From Neelides folsomi (lineage: Eukaryota > Arthropoda > Collembola > Neelipleona > Neelidae): a stretch of 47,353 nucleotides of DNA. This document shows, in pieces, positions 37,856 through 47,353 of this stretch (the stretch's first letter is position 1; every line of letters begins with the position of its first letter). The notes beneath the pieces were generated by a model. It worked only from the letters and a program-made list of their open reading frames with translations. It was not told the origin of the DNA and searched no databases. The stretch is from positions 1-47,353 of the forward strand of contig JAQGBZ010000444.1 of NCBI GenBank assembly GCA_034687125.1, read 5' to 3'. A program made the translations under genes and the position numbers.

Positions 37856-37966
37856 CATTATTAAAAATATTTTTTATTAAAAACGACCTTTATTAAAAAT
37901 GTTCATTATTAAAAATATTTTTTATTAAAAACGACCTTTATCAAAAATGTTCATTATTAAAAATGT
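37856..37966 (+). repeat. 48-bp tandem repeat, 2.3 copies
   Basis: Units at 37856-37903 and 37904-37951 both begin CATTATTAAAAATATTTTTT and contain AAAACGACCTTTAT; they differ at one base. A partial third copy follows. Confidence 0.85.
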
Positions 37967-38426
37967 CATTATTAAAGATGATCTGTATTAAAAAATATCT
38001 TTATTTAAAAAATCTTAATTAAATAATTCTTATTCAAAATATCCTAAATGAGGGAAATTTAACAAATAAAAAATACCCGGGAACAAATAGGAAAAATTTT
38101 AAGAATTTTTCTTTATCGGTTTAATGCCCGGATGAATTGCAATGATCAAAGATAAATAATATCATAACATGTGTAATTGCGTAATGTGGCGTTGAGTGTT
38201 TTATTAATTTATCGCATGTCCTTTGGTTGGAATTATCTTTCCGAAATATCTCACAGTTTCTCCCAAGTTTAATAGGGGATCTAAAAGTGTAAACAATAAT
38301 GGGGGAGTAAATAGGTCAATCTACATATAATAGACAATCTTCATCTTCACCTATATAAAACACTCAAAAGTGAAACCTGGATGTTATCAACCATACATAA
38401 TAAATATATAGAAGAATGTATACATA

Positions 38427-38505
38427 TACAGGGTGGGCCATAAGGACCTTTCTTTTCTAATATACAATCGTATGAAAAATAAAGATACTTATGGACCACC
38501 ATGTA
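38427..38505. mobile_element. 79-bp foldback element with mariner-like ends
   Basis: The left end is TACAGGGTGGGCCATAAGGA and the inverted right end TACATGGTGGTCCATAAGTA; about 25 of 30 bases match and both tips carry TA. Ends reading CAGGGTGGGCCA are typical of Tc1/mariner-related miniature elements. Confidence 0.65.
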
Positions 38506-39281
38506 CTATTTTATTATTCCTATTAGGACCAGTATAGGAAAAATATCGCTTGCTTTGATAGTAAAACGCGGGCGGTAATGTTCTGATGGTTCAGATGGTA
38601 ATACCCGGATGGTAATACCCGGGTATTTATATAAAGCCCGTATGGAGTGTATGTGTTCCAGAGACGTGACACATGATTGCACAGACCGATTCGAATCGAT
38701 TTTGCAAAGAAACAACACGCAGCTCCCCAGTGTTTCCTCTCAACTCCCCCAACTCGGAAAGATAAATATCAAATGTTTAGAAGTCGCCTACAAATGCTCA
38801 TCCTTAATTGACCCGTCATGTTCAACCATTTTTTTAAATAAGAAGCCGGGGTTTTTTAAAATAACAGTGCGGGTGTTTTAAATACTACTCAAGGGAGGGA
38901 ATTAAAAACTTTTTGATGGTTAATTACAGTCATTTAATTCCAATTAACAACTACTCATTTTATCTTACAAGAAAAACTCCTTTCCTTTTCATTACCATTA
39001 CAAGTGCTACAATTCTCACAATTGTTGCCAATTTCTTTTAATTACGGTTTTCCTTTGATCCAAAATTCGCACTTTTTATTAGATTTTATTTTATTCCATT
39101 TAATGTGATTGCATTTTATTTTATTAGATTTTATTTTATTAGAAAGTTGTCGCTTTACTAAAGGGAGATTTTTAGGATTCGTTTCATAAGAGTTATTCTT
39201 ACAATGTAAAGGATAGGAATGACGCAGCGTTTAGTGTGCTAGTAAGGTTTACAAAATTACGCCGTGTACATTTATTATGTA

Positions 39282-39603
39282 CTACAGAATATGAGTTAAA
39301 TGATGCCCGTTTTGATCCAAACAAACTTCCACTCTTCTTCTAAAACCAACAAAGACATTGATCAACATTTGATTGCTGAACGCTTCAAAGCCGTTTTCAA
39401 TGTTCTGGCGTAATTCCTCGAGCGTACGTGGATTATTTTGGTAGGCATTTGAAATTTGTCAAATAAGCGTCGAATTGATGGTGCGCTGGAGGATTTCTTC
39501 CTTCGAACTCTTCCACAACCAATCGAATATTTACACTATTTGCCCTAATGTAATTTACAAGAATAAAAATACGCTCGGCAAGAGTAAAATAAGTTGGGGT
39601 CAT
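39282..39603 (-). pseudogene. Tc1/mariner-superfamily transposase remnant, internally deleted
   Basis: From an ATG at 39603 the minus strand reads LAERIFILVNYIRANSV and VVEEFEGRNPP, followed in another frame by IRRLFDKFQM; this resembles the N-terminal helix-turn-helix of these transposases. It then joins directly to NPRTLEELRQNIENG, INVFVGFRRRVEVCLDQNG and HHLTHIL, a typical C-terminal end, with the stop at 39284-39282. The central catalytic domain is missing and frame shifts are present, so it is a fossil. Confidence 0.65.
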
Positions 39604-40717
39604 TTTGGATATTTATAATTAAATAGTAGTCATAAAATTTCAAAGCCATCATATATTTAGAATATGCCTTACAAACGTTTGGGGCTATTTGCGACATACA
39701 CTTCCCTATGAAACGCATCCTAAAGATCTCTATTATTTAATTTCTATTAAAGTTATCGCTTGTTTTACAACATCTGTAAATAGTTTGTTATAAAGATGGT
39801 TTTTTATTATTTATAAAGTGAGCAATTTTTAATATAAAAAGTTTTTGCTCTTTTATCTTGAATTGCTAAAAGACGCGAAGTTTAATTTTTATCTACCTTT
39901 AATAATCGTCTTGTTTATGATAAAAAGGGGGGAAAGTTGAAAGGGAAAGGTCAAAAGAAGCTTTTTTTAATTCCTCAGACTTTGAATATCCTGAGCGTTT
40001 GAAGAATCCGAGTTTTGTGATGTTTTGAAGAGAAGGAGAAATGAAAGAAATGATGAATAAGTGAAAAGGAAAGGAAGAAGATGAGATTTCTCTTTTACGA
40101 GAAATAGGAAATTGAAGTTTTCTCCTGTTCAAAAACCCTCATCTTATGCAATTTAATACAAAACTCGCTTATTTCAATCTCCCAATCTCCCTATTCGAAA
40201 GGGCCAAATTATTTACAAATTCAATTTCCCCAAACCCACCTTTAATAAAATATTCTTAACAACGAGGTCTTTGAAATCTCATATGCAAATCTCATACGTG
40301 TTACAAATCCCATATACAAATCTCATAAAATCTGTAAAAATCCCAAATACAAATTCCTATGATAAAATTCCATATACACTACAATGTAAAACCTATATTG
40401 TAAACGAATATATAAGTACATTACATTCAATACGTATTTATATATAATAATTATTATTTATGTAGGTATTTATGTATGGTATATTAGTAAAAAAACCTGT
40501 ATTAACATTATTGGTATAAATCTGTACATTTGATATAATAAATCTTTGTAATATATTTAAGCTATAGATTTTAGTTAAATAGTTATAATAATTAGCTTAA
40601 ATAGAAAAATAGATTTTTATCTATAAAATGCTAAATAGTGTCAGTTTGGAACGGTAATGTTGGCGGAAGATTTAAAATTAGTCAAAGATGTTAAAGATTG
40701 ATTTAGTCGAATCTTAC

Positions 40718-40920
40718 CTTGATATCAAGTGAAGAAAAGGGAGAGAAAGTTTCTGGTTGTTGACGTGGAGAAGTTTTGGGTTTGACTGGGTTGGTTTGGG
40801 TGTTGCGCCCGGGAGATCTCCGTCCCTCCCACAATCCCACCCTCCGATTTCCCCTCTCTCAATCACGTGAAACCCGCTCTCGTCCTTAAATGATTTATCA
40901 TGAAGGATGAGAGCGGGAGG
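40718..40920 (-). promoter_or_regulatory. Candidate alpha-arrestin 5' non-coding exon and promoter
   Basis: This interval is far more GC-rich than its surroundings. A strong minus-strand donor (CAAG|gtaaga) defines the inner edge at 40718. The stretch to about 40860 would be 5' leader; no TATA box was seen. Directly upstream lie TCACGTGA at 40863-40870 (an E-box of the CACGTG class) and an inverted repeat. CACGTG elements control the vertebrate alpha-arrestin TXNIP through Mondo/ChREBP factors; whether this applies here is inference. Confidence 0.4.
40873..40917. repeat. Near-perfect 45-bp inverted repeat (potential hairpin)
   Basis: The arms CCCGCTCTCGTCCTT (40873-40887) and AAGGATGAGAGCGGG (40903-40917) pair at 14 of 15 positions. 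The 15-base loop itself contains ATGAT-TT-ATCAT, so almost the whole segment can fold. Confidence 0.85.
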
Positions 40921-41345
40921 TGAAGGAGAAAAGAACTTTACTAATTAAATCAAAGATCACACCTTCAGACAAATACATACCATACAATATACAGATAAAT
41001 AGCATATCATTTGTAAACAGACTATTTATATGATTTGATTATCAATTGATATGACATAAATGTACCAGATATAGATATACATATGTATGTATATATATAA
41101 TACCATACTATTTAATATGTACCATACAGATATACTTACCATACTAATACAACCATATAATATATGTTAGGTTTAAGTATAATATATTGGAACTGGTGAA
41201 TGTAGGAGAAAGGAAATGAGAATTACTTACATGGGGATTATAGGGAGTGAAAGAGATAGAGGAAAGATCAATGAGGGGCATATTGATTAACATTGAATTG
41301 AATGATTCATTCAAGTTCAACCATTTACTTATTGATTTAACAAAA

Positions 41346-41365
41346 TTGACTCAAAATTGAGTCAA
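41346..41365. promoter_or_regulatory. 20-bp palindrome holding two AP-1-like sites
   Basis: TTGACTCAAAATTGAGTCAA is a perfect palindrome containing TGACTCA (41347-41353) and TGAGTCA (41358-41364), both AP-1 consensus heptamers. It lies between the divergent alpha-arrestin 5' exon and the coiled-coil gene. Confidence 0.5.
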
Positions 41366-41934
41366 CAGTATTTGGAGAAACTTCCAACTAACATGAAGAC
41401 ATTCTTTGTTGAGATGTTGATCTTACAGTTAAATACACAATTTAACTGAATTCAATAAGGAATTAAGAGAAATATTGGGAAAAACAAGAACTTTTTAGCC
41501 AACATGTTGGATAACATTTCAAATTCTCGCTCCAAATGAACGTTGGATAAGAACGCTATTCTAAATAGCTGTGAATAAACAATTTAAAAAATTGTTTAAT
41601 GTGAACAAAATAACAAATTAAAGGTAAATAATTAATTATGATTAATTGAGGTTAATAGTTGATTACGATTAATTAATTTATAAAGATATTTATATATTGT
41701 ATTAGAATATTTATAAAGTTTTTTTAATACTGTATTGGGAATCAATTAATTAAAGGTCATAAAAAATATTTTTCTTTAACTTTGGTTGTTGCATTGGAAT
41801 CTTTAACTTTAAAGAGGAAATAACATTAAAAAATTGTTAACGGAATTGAAATTAATTTGTTAGAATGAGAAATTATCAAAATTTTAAGTTATTTAAATAA
41901 TGATTATAGAGAGATAAAACCCGTAAAAACTTCA

Positions 41935-43700
41935 ATGGAGTATCACCGATGTCGATCCGGGAGTTTCAACGCCATTTTTCCGCCGACGCTTCGCCACTCA
42001 AACGTTTCAGTTCCGGCCTCGATCACGCCTTCGATTATGAGCAGAAACAACAATTCGGAAATGATTCGGGATGATCCTCAATGTAAAGAAATAAAGTTAA
42101 TTGATATTTAAAAGTAAATTTATGATTTAAAGTTAATTAATAATTAAAAGTCGATAAATTTTATTTAGAAAAATTAAATTATAAATTTAATAATCAATTC
42201 TTGAATATAGTTTACCTAATTTAATTGATGGTTAAATATTTTTAAATAGGTGAAGGGAAAATGGATGGCGGAATTGAGGAATTCAACTCCGAGATCAAAT
42301 CCGAATATGAGAATTTCAATTCTTCCCGCGTTGCCGTCCTGGGACTAAATTCTGAACTGAACGTGAGTTCATTAAAGGACCAATCAATTCTCGAGATCCT
42401 TCAAAACGGAGACGAAGAGTTCCGTAACAAATATTCAAATTGGATTGAAGAAGTTTTCCAACTCCAACTTTGCCGCGTCCACCGAAAGATCCACGAACAC
42501 TATTCCAAGCGACTGAAAGCGATCGAAGCCCAAGGTCGCGCAGGTTCAAAAGAGAAGGAGCGGGAATTCAAACGGATCATTGAAGACTATGAAGAGAAAA
42601 CGGAAAAACTTTATAAATCCATCGATTCCCTCGCGATTGAAAATCGGCGTTTGAGGGAAATCAAAGAAGCCGAAGTTGCAGAAATGAAGAAGAATTACGA
42701 AAAAGTTAACGAAAGATCTTTCATGGAAACTCAAAGAATCGTCAACGAATTGGAAGAAAAATTCGAGAGAGAAAAAGCGGCTTTGAATCGAAAGCATTTG
42801 GATCAAATGTCGATATACACAACCAAATCGGAAGGGATGGTGACGAATGTTGAGAGCCGATTTAAAATTCAAATTGCTTCATTGAACAAACTCGTCCATG
42901 AACTTAAAGTAAAAATTAAAAATTAAATAATATTAAATAATTACTTACATAATTAAACTAATTGCTTTTTGTATCTTTAATAGCTAATAATTTCAATTAA
43001 CTAATTTATTAATTTCCAGGAACATAATTCAATCTTAGAAACTGAAATGAACAGCGGGAATTTTCCTCCAGAGTTTTCACAAAAGCCCCTTAATACTTCT
43101 CACCAGGTCGATTTAGAACAGACGATTGTGGATCTCAATGAAAAGTAATTTTACTAATTTAAATCAAATAATTTAAAAAAACTTAAATTAAATGGAATTA
43201 CTGATCATAAAGGATTTAAATATTGAAAGAGTTTAATTTAAATAACATAAGTTTAATTTAATTGATTTTTATTACAGAGTTGCAGATCGAGAGAATAAAT
43301 TAAAACAATTAGAAGCTGCGACAGAGGCGCGAATTCAATTCATGAAACGTGAATTTGATGAAAAAACTAAGGTATGAATGTCAATCATATTAAACAATAT
43401 TAACTTTTGACGTTTTGACAAATTGAGAATAATTTTGATATTAGGGATAATAAAGTATTAATTTCAATTAAAAAGTTTGTTTTCGATTTTCAGTATTTCA
43501 CGTCCAACCTGATTGAGATGCATTCAAAGTTTGCACAGGTCGTTGAACGAAATCGAACCCGAGAGAAAGAAATGAAAGAAGGATTCGCAAAGCAAGAAGA
43601 AACCTACAAAGAAGCCATTGAAAACATTCGGAAAAAGTACGGAAAGAAAATCCTCAATTTGACCCGAATCGTTGAGAACCTTCAATTAAAAATCCAATAA
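41935..43700 (+). CDS. Coiled-coil protein, family not recognised
   Basis: Exons: 41935-42082, 42250-42908, 43020-43144, 43278-43371, 43494-43700 (stop), 410 residues with consistent phases. The first 45 residues are Ser/Arg/Asn-rich. A conserved-looking block follows (SILEILQNGDEEFRNKYSNW, then VFQLQLCRVHRKIHEHY). From about residue 120 to the end the sequence is almost all charged heptads (KEREFKRIIEDYEEKTEKLY, REKEMKEGFAKQEETYKEAI), interrupted by a Pro/Ser-rich linker in exon 3. This suggests a rod-like structural protein of the cytoskeleton or centrosome, but no family can be named. The start is uncertain: the ATG at 41935 is in phase with the rest, the ATG at 42261 is an alternative. 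A second ATG at 41949 opens a different 41-codon frame ending at 42074. AATAAA overlaps the stop (43696-43701). Confidence 0.75.
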
Positions 43701-44508
43701 ATCCAATACAAATAAACAATTAAATTCAAATATTTATTCTTTTGATTTAAATAAGGTCCTTGACCAAAATTAGAATAATCAATTCAAAATGTATAAATTA
43801 TTAAATCCATAAAATTCTAATTGACAAAATAAAGTGAAATTAATTGAAAAAATTTTTATTAAATAAATAAATTTAAGGTTTTATTAAGCTTATTTGTTTG
43901 CTTATCAAATAATTCTTTTGTTTACACTGAAAAAACACAAATGACTGAAAAGGTCTTAAACTCCTTTAATTGGCTACATAATTAATAATTTCATAATGAC
44001 ATGTTTTGCCCTTATCGTCCTGTGACCTTAACGTTGAATTGTAAACGAGATATGAAATCTTATTAAAAATTAATTTTTATAAGAAAGTTAAATATTGACT
44101 TTAATGGTTCTTTAGTTGTTTTAAAGATAATATCAATTATATTTTGAACAAACCAAGCATCAATGGCAAAAAATATTTCTATTTGCAATTAGAAGTTTTT
44201 CGGAATTATTCTCTGAACGCTCACCAATTATTATAATTAATATTCATTAAAGATAATTAAACTAGCAAATTGGTAGTAAAATTCCCCATATCCTAGATAA
44301 TATTCGAAGAATAACATTTTATTATAAAAGTATAGCAATATAAAGGCCTTTGTTTTATCTGATAATGAAACCATAAATTTATAAAGTTAAACATTAGAAA
44401 AATCGTAAAAAATAATTAGAGTACATTTAAGTACCTTTAACATTTTTTGGTAAATTTACCAATTATTAAATTTAAAATTAAAATTAAAAAACCCATATTT
44501 ATAAAATC
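43701..44508 (+). other. Intergenic, coiled-coil gene to IR
   Basis: About 800 bases of AT-rich sequence. It must contain the promoter of the intronless receptor gene; no TATA box or other element stands out. Confidence 0.4.
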
Positions 44509-46428
44509 ATGAATGTTTTCTTCGTTTATTGTTATTATATTGCAATTGGATTTATGCAAGTGGTTTCAGAAATTCATTTCAAACAAATTGATCTAAATCT
44601 TTGTAAAATGAATATTGTGATTGAACTTATTGAAAAATATTCAAACTGGAATATTCTTTACGTCGATAGTTTTGAATCCCATAAAACAAATCCTCAAATC
44701 CCCATTTGCGGATTTGTTCAATCAATCCAAGATGAATATAAAAAAGAAATGTATCACGGATCTTCGAATTCACTTTCATTCCAAGGAATCAAAAGCGACG
44801 ATTTCCCGAAACTTCGCCCAATCGAAACATTAATAATTTCATTTTTTCATTCATTCACAAATGAAATTGAAAATAAATTATTTAAAATCTTCACAACCCC
44901 AACGTCCCAACCATTAACGCGAAAAAATGAAGACTTCTTCATATTTATTTCATCTACTGAATTACAAAACGAAATTCTTTTTTCAAATCTGTCAAGTAAA
45001 ATAAGATTCAAAATCTCAATAAATTTAGAAACTTTACGAAATTCACAAAATGATAATTTGGTTAAAATTCATTGTTATTATTGTCCTAATGGTCCTCAAA
45101 TCAAAGAAATTAAAATGAAAACAAATCAAGATTTGTTAATTGACTTTACCAGAAATCTCAACGCGGTTGAATTAAAACTTTCTTCACCGATTGCGATTTT
45201 GCAAACTGTAATTCTTGGAAGAAATCAAATTGCAAACAATACTAAAAGATGGAAATTTGACGGCGGACATTATAAATTTTTAATTGAGGAAATGAGTTCT
45301 TACTTTAATTTTACATTTGAAGTGTTTGCGTCTAAAGGTCGCTCCACTGGAATTTTGCTTCCTAATGGAACTTGGATCGGAGCAATTGGCGATGTCTTGG
45401 AAGGAATTGCCGACATGGCCATAGCAACCGGCCCGGATGCCAACAGAGTCAAGGTCATCGACCTCGTTTCCATGGTTTTGAGTTACCATTGGATGTCCTT
45501 CACAACAAGCCAACCGCGACCTTCAATTTCCTATCTCGCACTATTTAAACCCTTGTCAGCCTTAGTATGGTTTTCCTTTGGACTTTCCTGTTTACTCGTT
45601 CTGATTTTAGTAAAACTTTTTAAAATATTTAAAATCATAGAATTAAATTCTGCGAATGATTTCCATCTATTTTTATTTGCCTCGTTTTTGGAACAAGCAC
45701 CGATTAACATTAAAGAAAATTTTTTAAGAAATCTTGCCATGATTTGGTTAATTTTGACAATTGTCATGGCAACGGCTTACAAAGCAAAACTTGTTCAATT
45801 CCTTTCATTTCCAGATTTGAATAAACCGCCTGAGACTTTTCAGCAATTAACCGATTCACATTATGAACTCGGAGTTGAGAAATCCGGACTGGGGAGCATT
45901 TTATGGAATAATATTAAATCATCGAATAATTCAGTTTATAAGAAAATATTCAAAAAAGCGATAAGGTTTAATGAAGCTTTTGATTGTTTTAATAAAGTTT
46001 TGCAAACTGATTCAGCTTGCATATCTTGGAAAGGAATCGTTCATTATGTTATTGCGAGGAATTTTAGCACGCGACGTCATCCATTTTTGCAATCAAAAGA
46101 GTCTACGTATTTTATGGGAGTTTCGTGTTCTTTGGAAAAGAAATCGATTTTGTTACCGAATTTGAATAAATTCGCTTTTAATTTGCGGGATAGCGGAATT
46201 GCAGAGAAAATGAATTTGATGAATTTTGAGGCTCATGAAAAAGCTCAGGCCGAATGGAGAAAATCAAATGGGTTAAAAATGATCAAAATTGAAAATAACG
46301 ACGATGAGCCGAAACCGATGAAACTTGGTGTTTTCATAACACCTTTTTTAATTTCACTTTTGGGAGTGGTTTTAAGCATCGGTTGTTTTATATGGGAGAT
46401 TTTATTTAAAAAAATTGCATTTGTGTAA
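44509..46428 (+). CDS. Divergent ionotropic receptor (iGluR-related chemoreceptor)
   Basis: A single uninterrupted frame of 639 codons. A signal peptide-like N-terminus (MNVFFVYCYYIAIGFMQVVS) is followed by a poorly conserved extracellular region of about 230 residues. The ligand-binding S1 half is recognisable from WKFDGGHYKFLIEEMSSYF and NGTWIGAIGDVLEGIADMAI. The channel part has M1 (ALVWFSFGLSCLLVLILVKL, about 349-368) and a later segment LAMIWLILTIVMATAYKAKL, where TAYKAKL stands at the SYTANL position of glutamate receptors. A final membrane helix lies at about 606-632 (FITPFLISLLGVVLSIGCFI). This layout is that of arthropod IRs, ligand-gated channels in chemosensory neurons; divergent, intronless members usually belong to large lineage-specific expansions used in taste. 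The canonical glutamate-binding Arg is not evident. The ligand cannot be inferred. Confidence 0.85.
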   Translation: MNVFFVYCYYIAIGFMQVVSEIHFKQIDLNLCKMNIVIELIEKYSNWNILYVDSFESHKTNPQIPICGFVQSIQDEYKKEMYHGSSNSLSFQGIKSDDFPKLRPIETLIISFFHSFTNEIENKLFKIFTTPTSQPLTRKNEDFFIFISSTELQNEILFSNLSSKIRFKISINLETLRNSQNDNLVKIHCYYCPNGPQIKEIKMKTNQDLLIDFTRNLNAVELKLSSPIAILQTVILGRNQIANNTKRWKFDGGHYKFLIEEMSSYFNFTFEVFASKGRSTGILLPNGTWIGAIGDVLEGIADMAIATGPDANRVKVIDLVSMVLSYHWMSFTTSQPRPSISYLALFKPLSALVWFSFGLSCLLVLILVKLFKIFKIIELNSANDFHLFLFASFLEQAPINIKENFLRNLAMIWLILTIVMATAYKAKLVQFLSFPDLNKPPETFQQLTDSHYELGVEKSGLGSILWNNIKSSNNSVYKKIFKKAIRFNEAFDCFNKVLQTDSACISWKGIVHYVIARNFSTRRHPFLQSKESTYFMGVSCSLEKKSILLPNLNKFAFNLRDSGIAEKMNLMNFEAHEKAQAEWRKSNGLKMIKIENNDDEPKPMKLGVFITPFLISLLGVVLSIGCFIWEILFKKIAFV

Positions 46429-46617
46429 ATTAAATCAACATGTGTTACATAAAACAAAAAATGAAATTAAATGAATTTAAATTTTCAAAATTTGTGTTTT
46501 ATTAATTCATGGGAATCATTTCATTTTAGAAATTATGCTCATTTTAATTAATTTTTAATTAACAATAAGCTAATTTTACAAATGAACTTAACAATTTTTT
46601 ATATTATATTCAGTGAT

Positions 46618-46965
46618 TCACCCTACCATTGGGCGAAAATTGGTTCCATTGTTTCTGCATTCATTAATTGATCTTGTTATAATTTGAAGATGGGTGGTTA
46701 GAGAAGTAATTTGTGAATTAATCACTGTAACTTGTCTTGAAAATCTTGTGATTTGATTTGTGATTCTCACGGTTTCTGCAATTGTTGTGCTATTTGAACA
46801 GCATTGTCCAGATGAAGAATCTTTAAAATTAAATTATAATAATTCATTATTTAAATTTCTATTAAGTTCAATTTTGATTAAAAATATTGTTTTGGGGTAG
46901 TTGTTAAATTTACCACAAACAACGACCAAAATTGCCACAATTGAAACGAATAATTTAAAACTCAT
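46618..46965 (-). CDS. Small secreted protein with Cys-Cys pair and heptad helix, unknown family
   Basis: Minus-strand exons 46965-46914 and 46820-46618 (stop) give 84 residues; the intron is phase 1 with gtaaat donor and aaag acceptor. Residues 1-17 are a clear signal peptide (MSFKLFVSIVAILVVVC). The mature part starts near DSSSGQCCSNST and continues as a Ser/Thr-rich helix with hydrophobic residues at regular 3-4 spacing (RITNQITRF, VTVINSQITSLTTHLQII), then a third cysteine in NECRNNG. The pattern suggests a secreted, disulphide-linked coiled coil. It converges with the receptor gene, only 189 bases from its stop. A TATA-like box lies at 47048-47054. I do not recognise the family. Confidence 0.65.
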
Positions 46966-47353
46966 TTTTAATGAATATTGCCAACTGTAATAATGCTAAA
47001 TTGGATATTCTGATTTAGATGAAACAAAAATTTATTCCTCAGCCACATTTTATACAAATTTTATTCAAACATGTTGAATGATCTTTAATTAACTTTGAGT
47101 TTCTAATGTTTAAATATCATTAATCCGTCAATAATTTTATTTGATCAGACGTTCAAAATCTGCTTGTTATTGATTTAAAACATTTATATAAAATTAAACA
47201 AATTGATTTTATTTTAACACTTTTAAAACCATTAAAAGCTTTTATATTAATTTCTGGAAATGTTTATTTAATATAATAAACCCAACCAAGTTAAATTAAC
47301 CACACAAAAGAATTTCGAGAAATCTCAGAAAGTTGACGAGCCAATATAATAAT
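46966..47353 (-). other. Upstream flank of the small secreted gene, to the window edge
   Basis: AT-rich. TATAAAA on the minus strand at 47054-47048, 84 bases before the ATG, is a plausible TATA box. Nothing else was recognised. Confidence 0.4.

Larger units (their letters stand above)
34274..40717 (-). other. Probable 5' UTR intron of alpha-arrestin
   Basis: A minus-strand acceptor (tttcttttcaag) lies at 34274-34276, 38 bases before the ATG, and a donor (CAAG|gtaagatt) at 40717-40712. Between them are 6.4 kb without a convincing gene. The interval holds a 48-bp tandem repeat, a short TTAGG run, a 79-bp foldback element and a transposase remnant. Confidence 0.45.

Noticed and set aside
38609..38881. 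90-codon frame with several Cys just downstream of a TATATAAA string
   Set aside because: Considered as a small secreted gene, but it has no signal peptide, begins with a non-ATG codon, and has no recognisable family.
1..47353. tRNA, rRNA, CRISPR or bacterial operon features
   Set aside because: No tRNA box A/B pair, rRNA-like stretch or regularly spaced repeats were recognised by eye; introns throughout exclude a prokaryotic source.

Overview
The window is eukaryotic and looks like part of an arthropod nuclear genome. It is very AT-rich, has short GT-AG introns, and carries typical arthropod gene families: a divergent ionotropic receptor, a serine protease homologue, an SLC6 transporter, tetraspanin and alpha-arrestin genes, and short DNA-transposon relics. 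A springtail or a related pancrustacean lineage is possible, but the sequence alone does not settle this. All exon models were read by eye from splice sites, phase continuity and recognisable protein motifs.

Layout. (1) 149-7324, plus: an SLC6 transporter of the SLC6A15/17 type, 11 exons, first exon(s) off the left edge. (2) 9534-11233, plus: a tetraspanin with one apparent frame break. (3) 11.58-12.25 kb: two short TIR elements side by side, one piggyBac-like. (4) 12362-14197, minus: HYLS1, the centriole/cilium protein, enlarged by a charged insert. (5) 14933-17052, minus: a secreted trypsin-fold protein whose catalytic Ser is Ala. (6) 18374-20214, plus: an in-phase exon chain joining a short hydrophobic N-terminus and helical region to the last two exons of a SUV39-type SET domain, with a 186-bp inverted-repeat element in the joining intron. 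(7) 20876-22176, plus: NELF-E. (8) 23728-34235, minus: an alpha-arrestin in eight coding exons, with a probable 5' non-coding exon near 40.72 kb. Its introns hold a decayed 2.7-kb DNA transposon, a transposase remnant, a foldback element and several tandem repeats. (9) 41935-43700, plus: an unrecognised coiled-coil protein. (10) 44509-46428, plus: an intronless ionotropic-receptor-like gene. (11) 46618-46965, minus: a two-exon gene for an 84-residue secreted protein with a Cys-Cys pair and a heptad helix.

The genes do not form one pathway; this is an ordinary mixed stretch of housekeeping genes (HYLS1, NELF-E), membrane and signalling genes (SLC6, tetraspanin, alpha-arrestin, IR) and lineage-restricted genes. 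The strongest candidate for something new is the helical/SET chain at 18.4-20.2 kb. Next are the serine protease homologue, the small secreted protein, and the arrestin upstream region with an E-box, a near-perfect hairpin and a nearby double AP-1-like palindrome.
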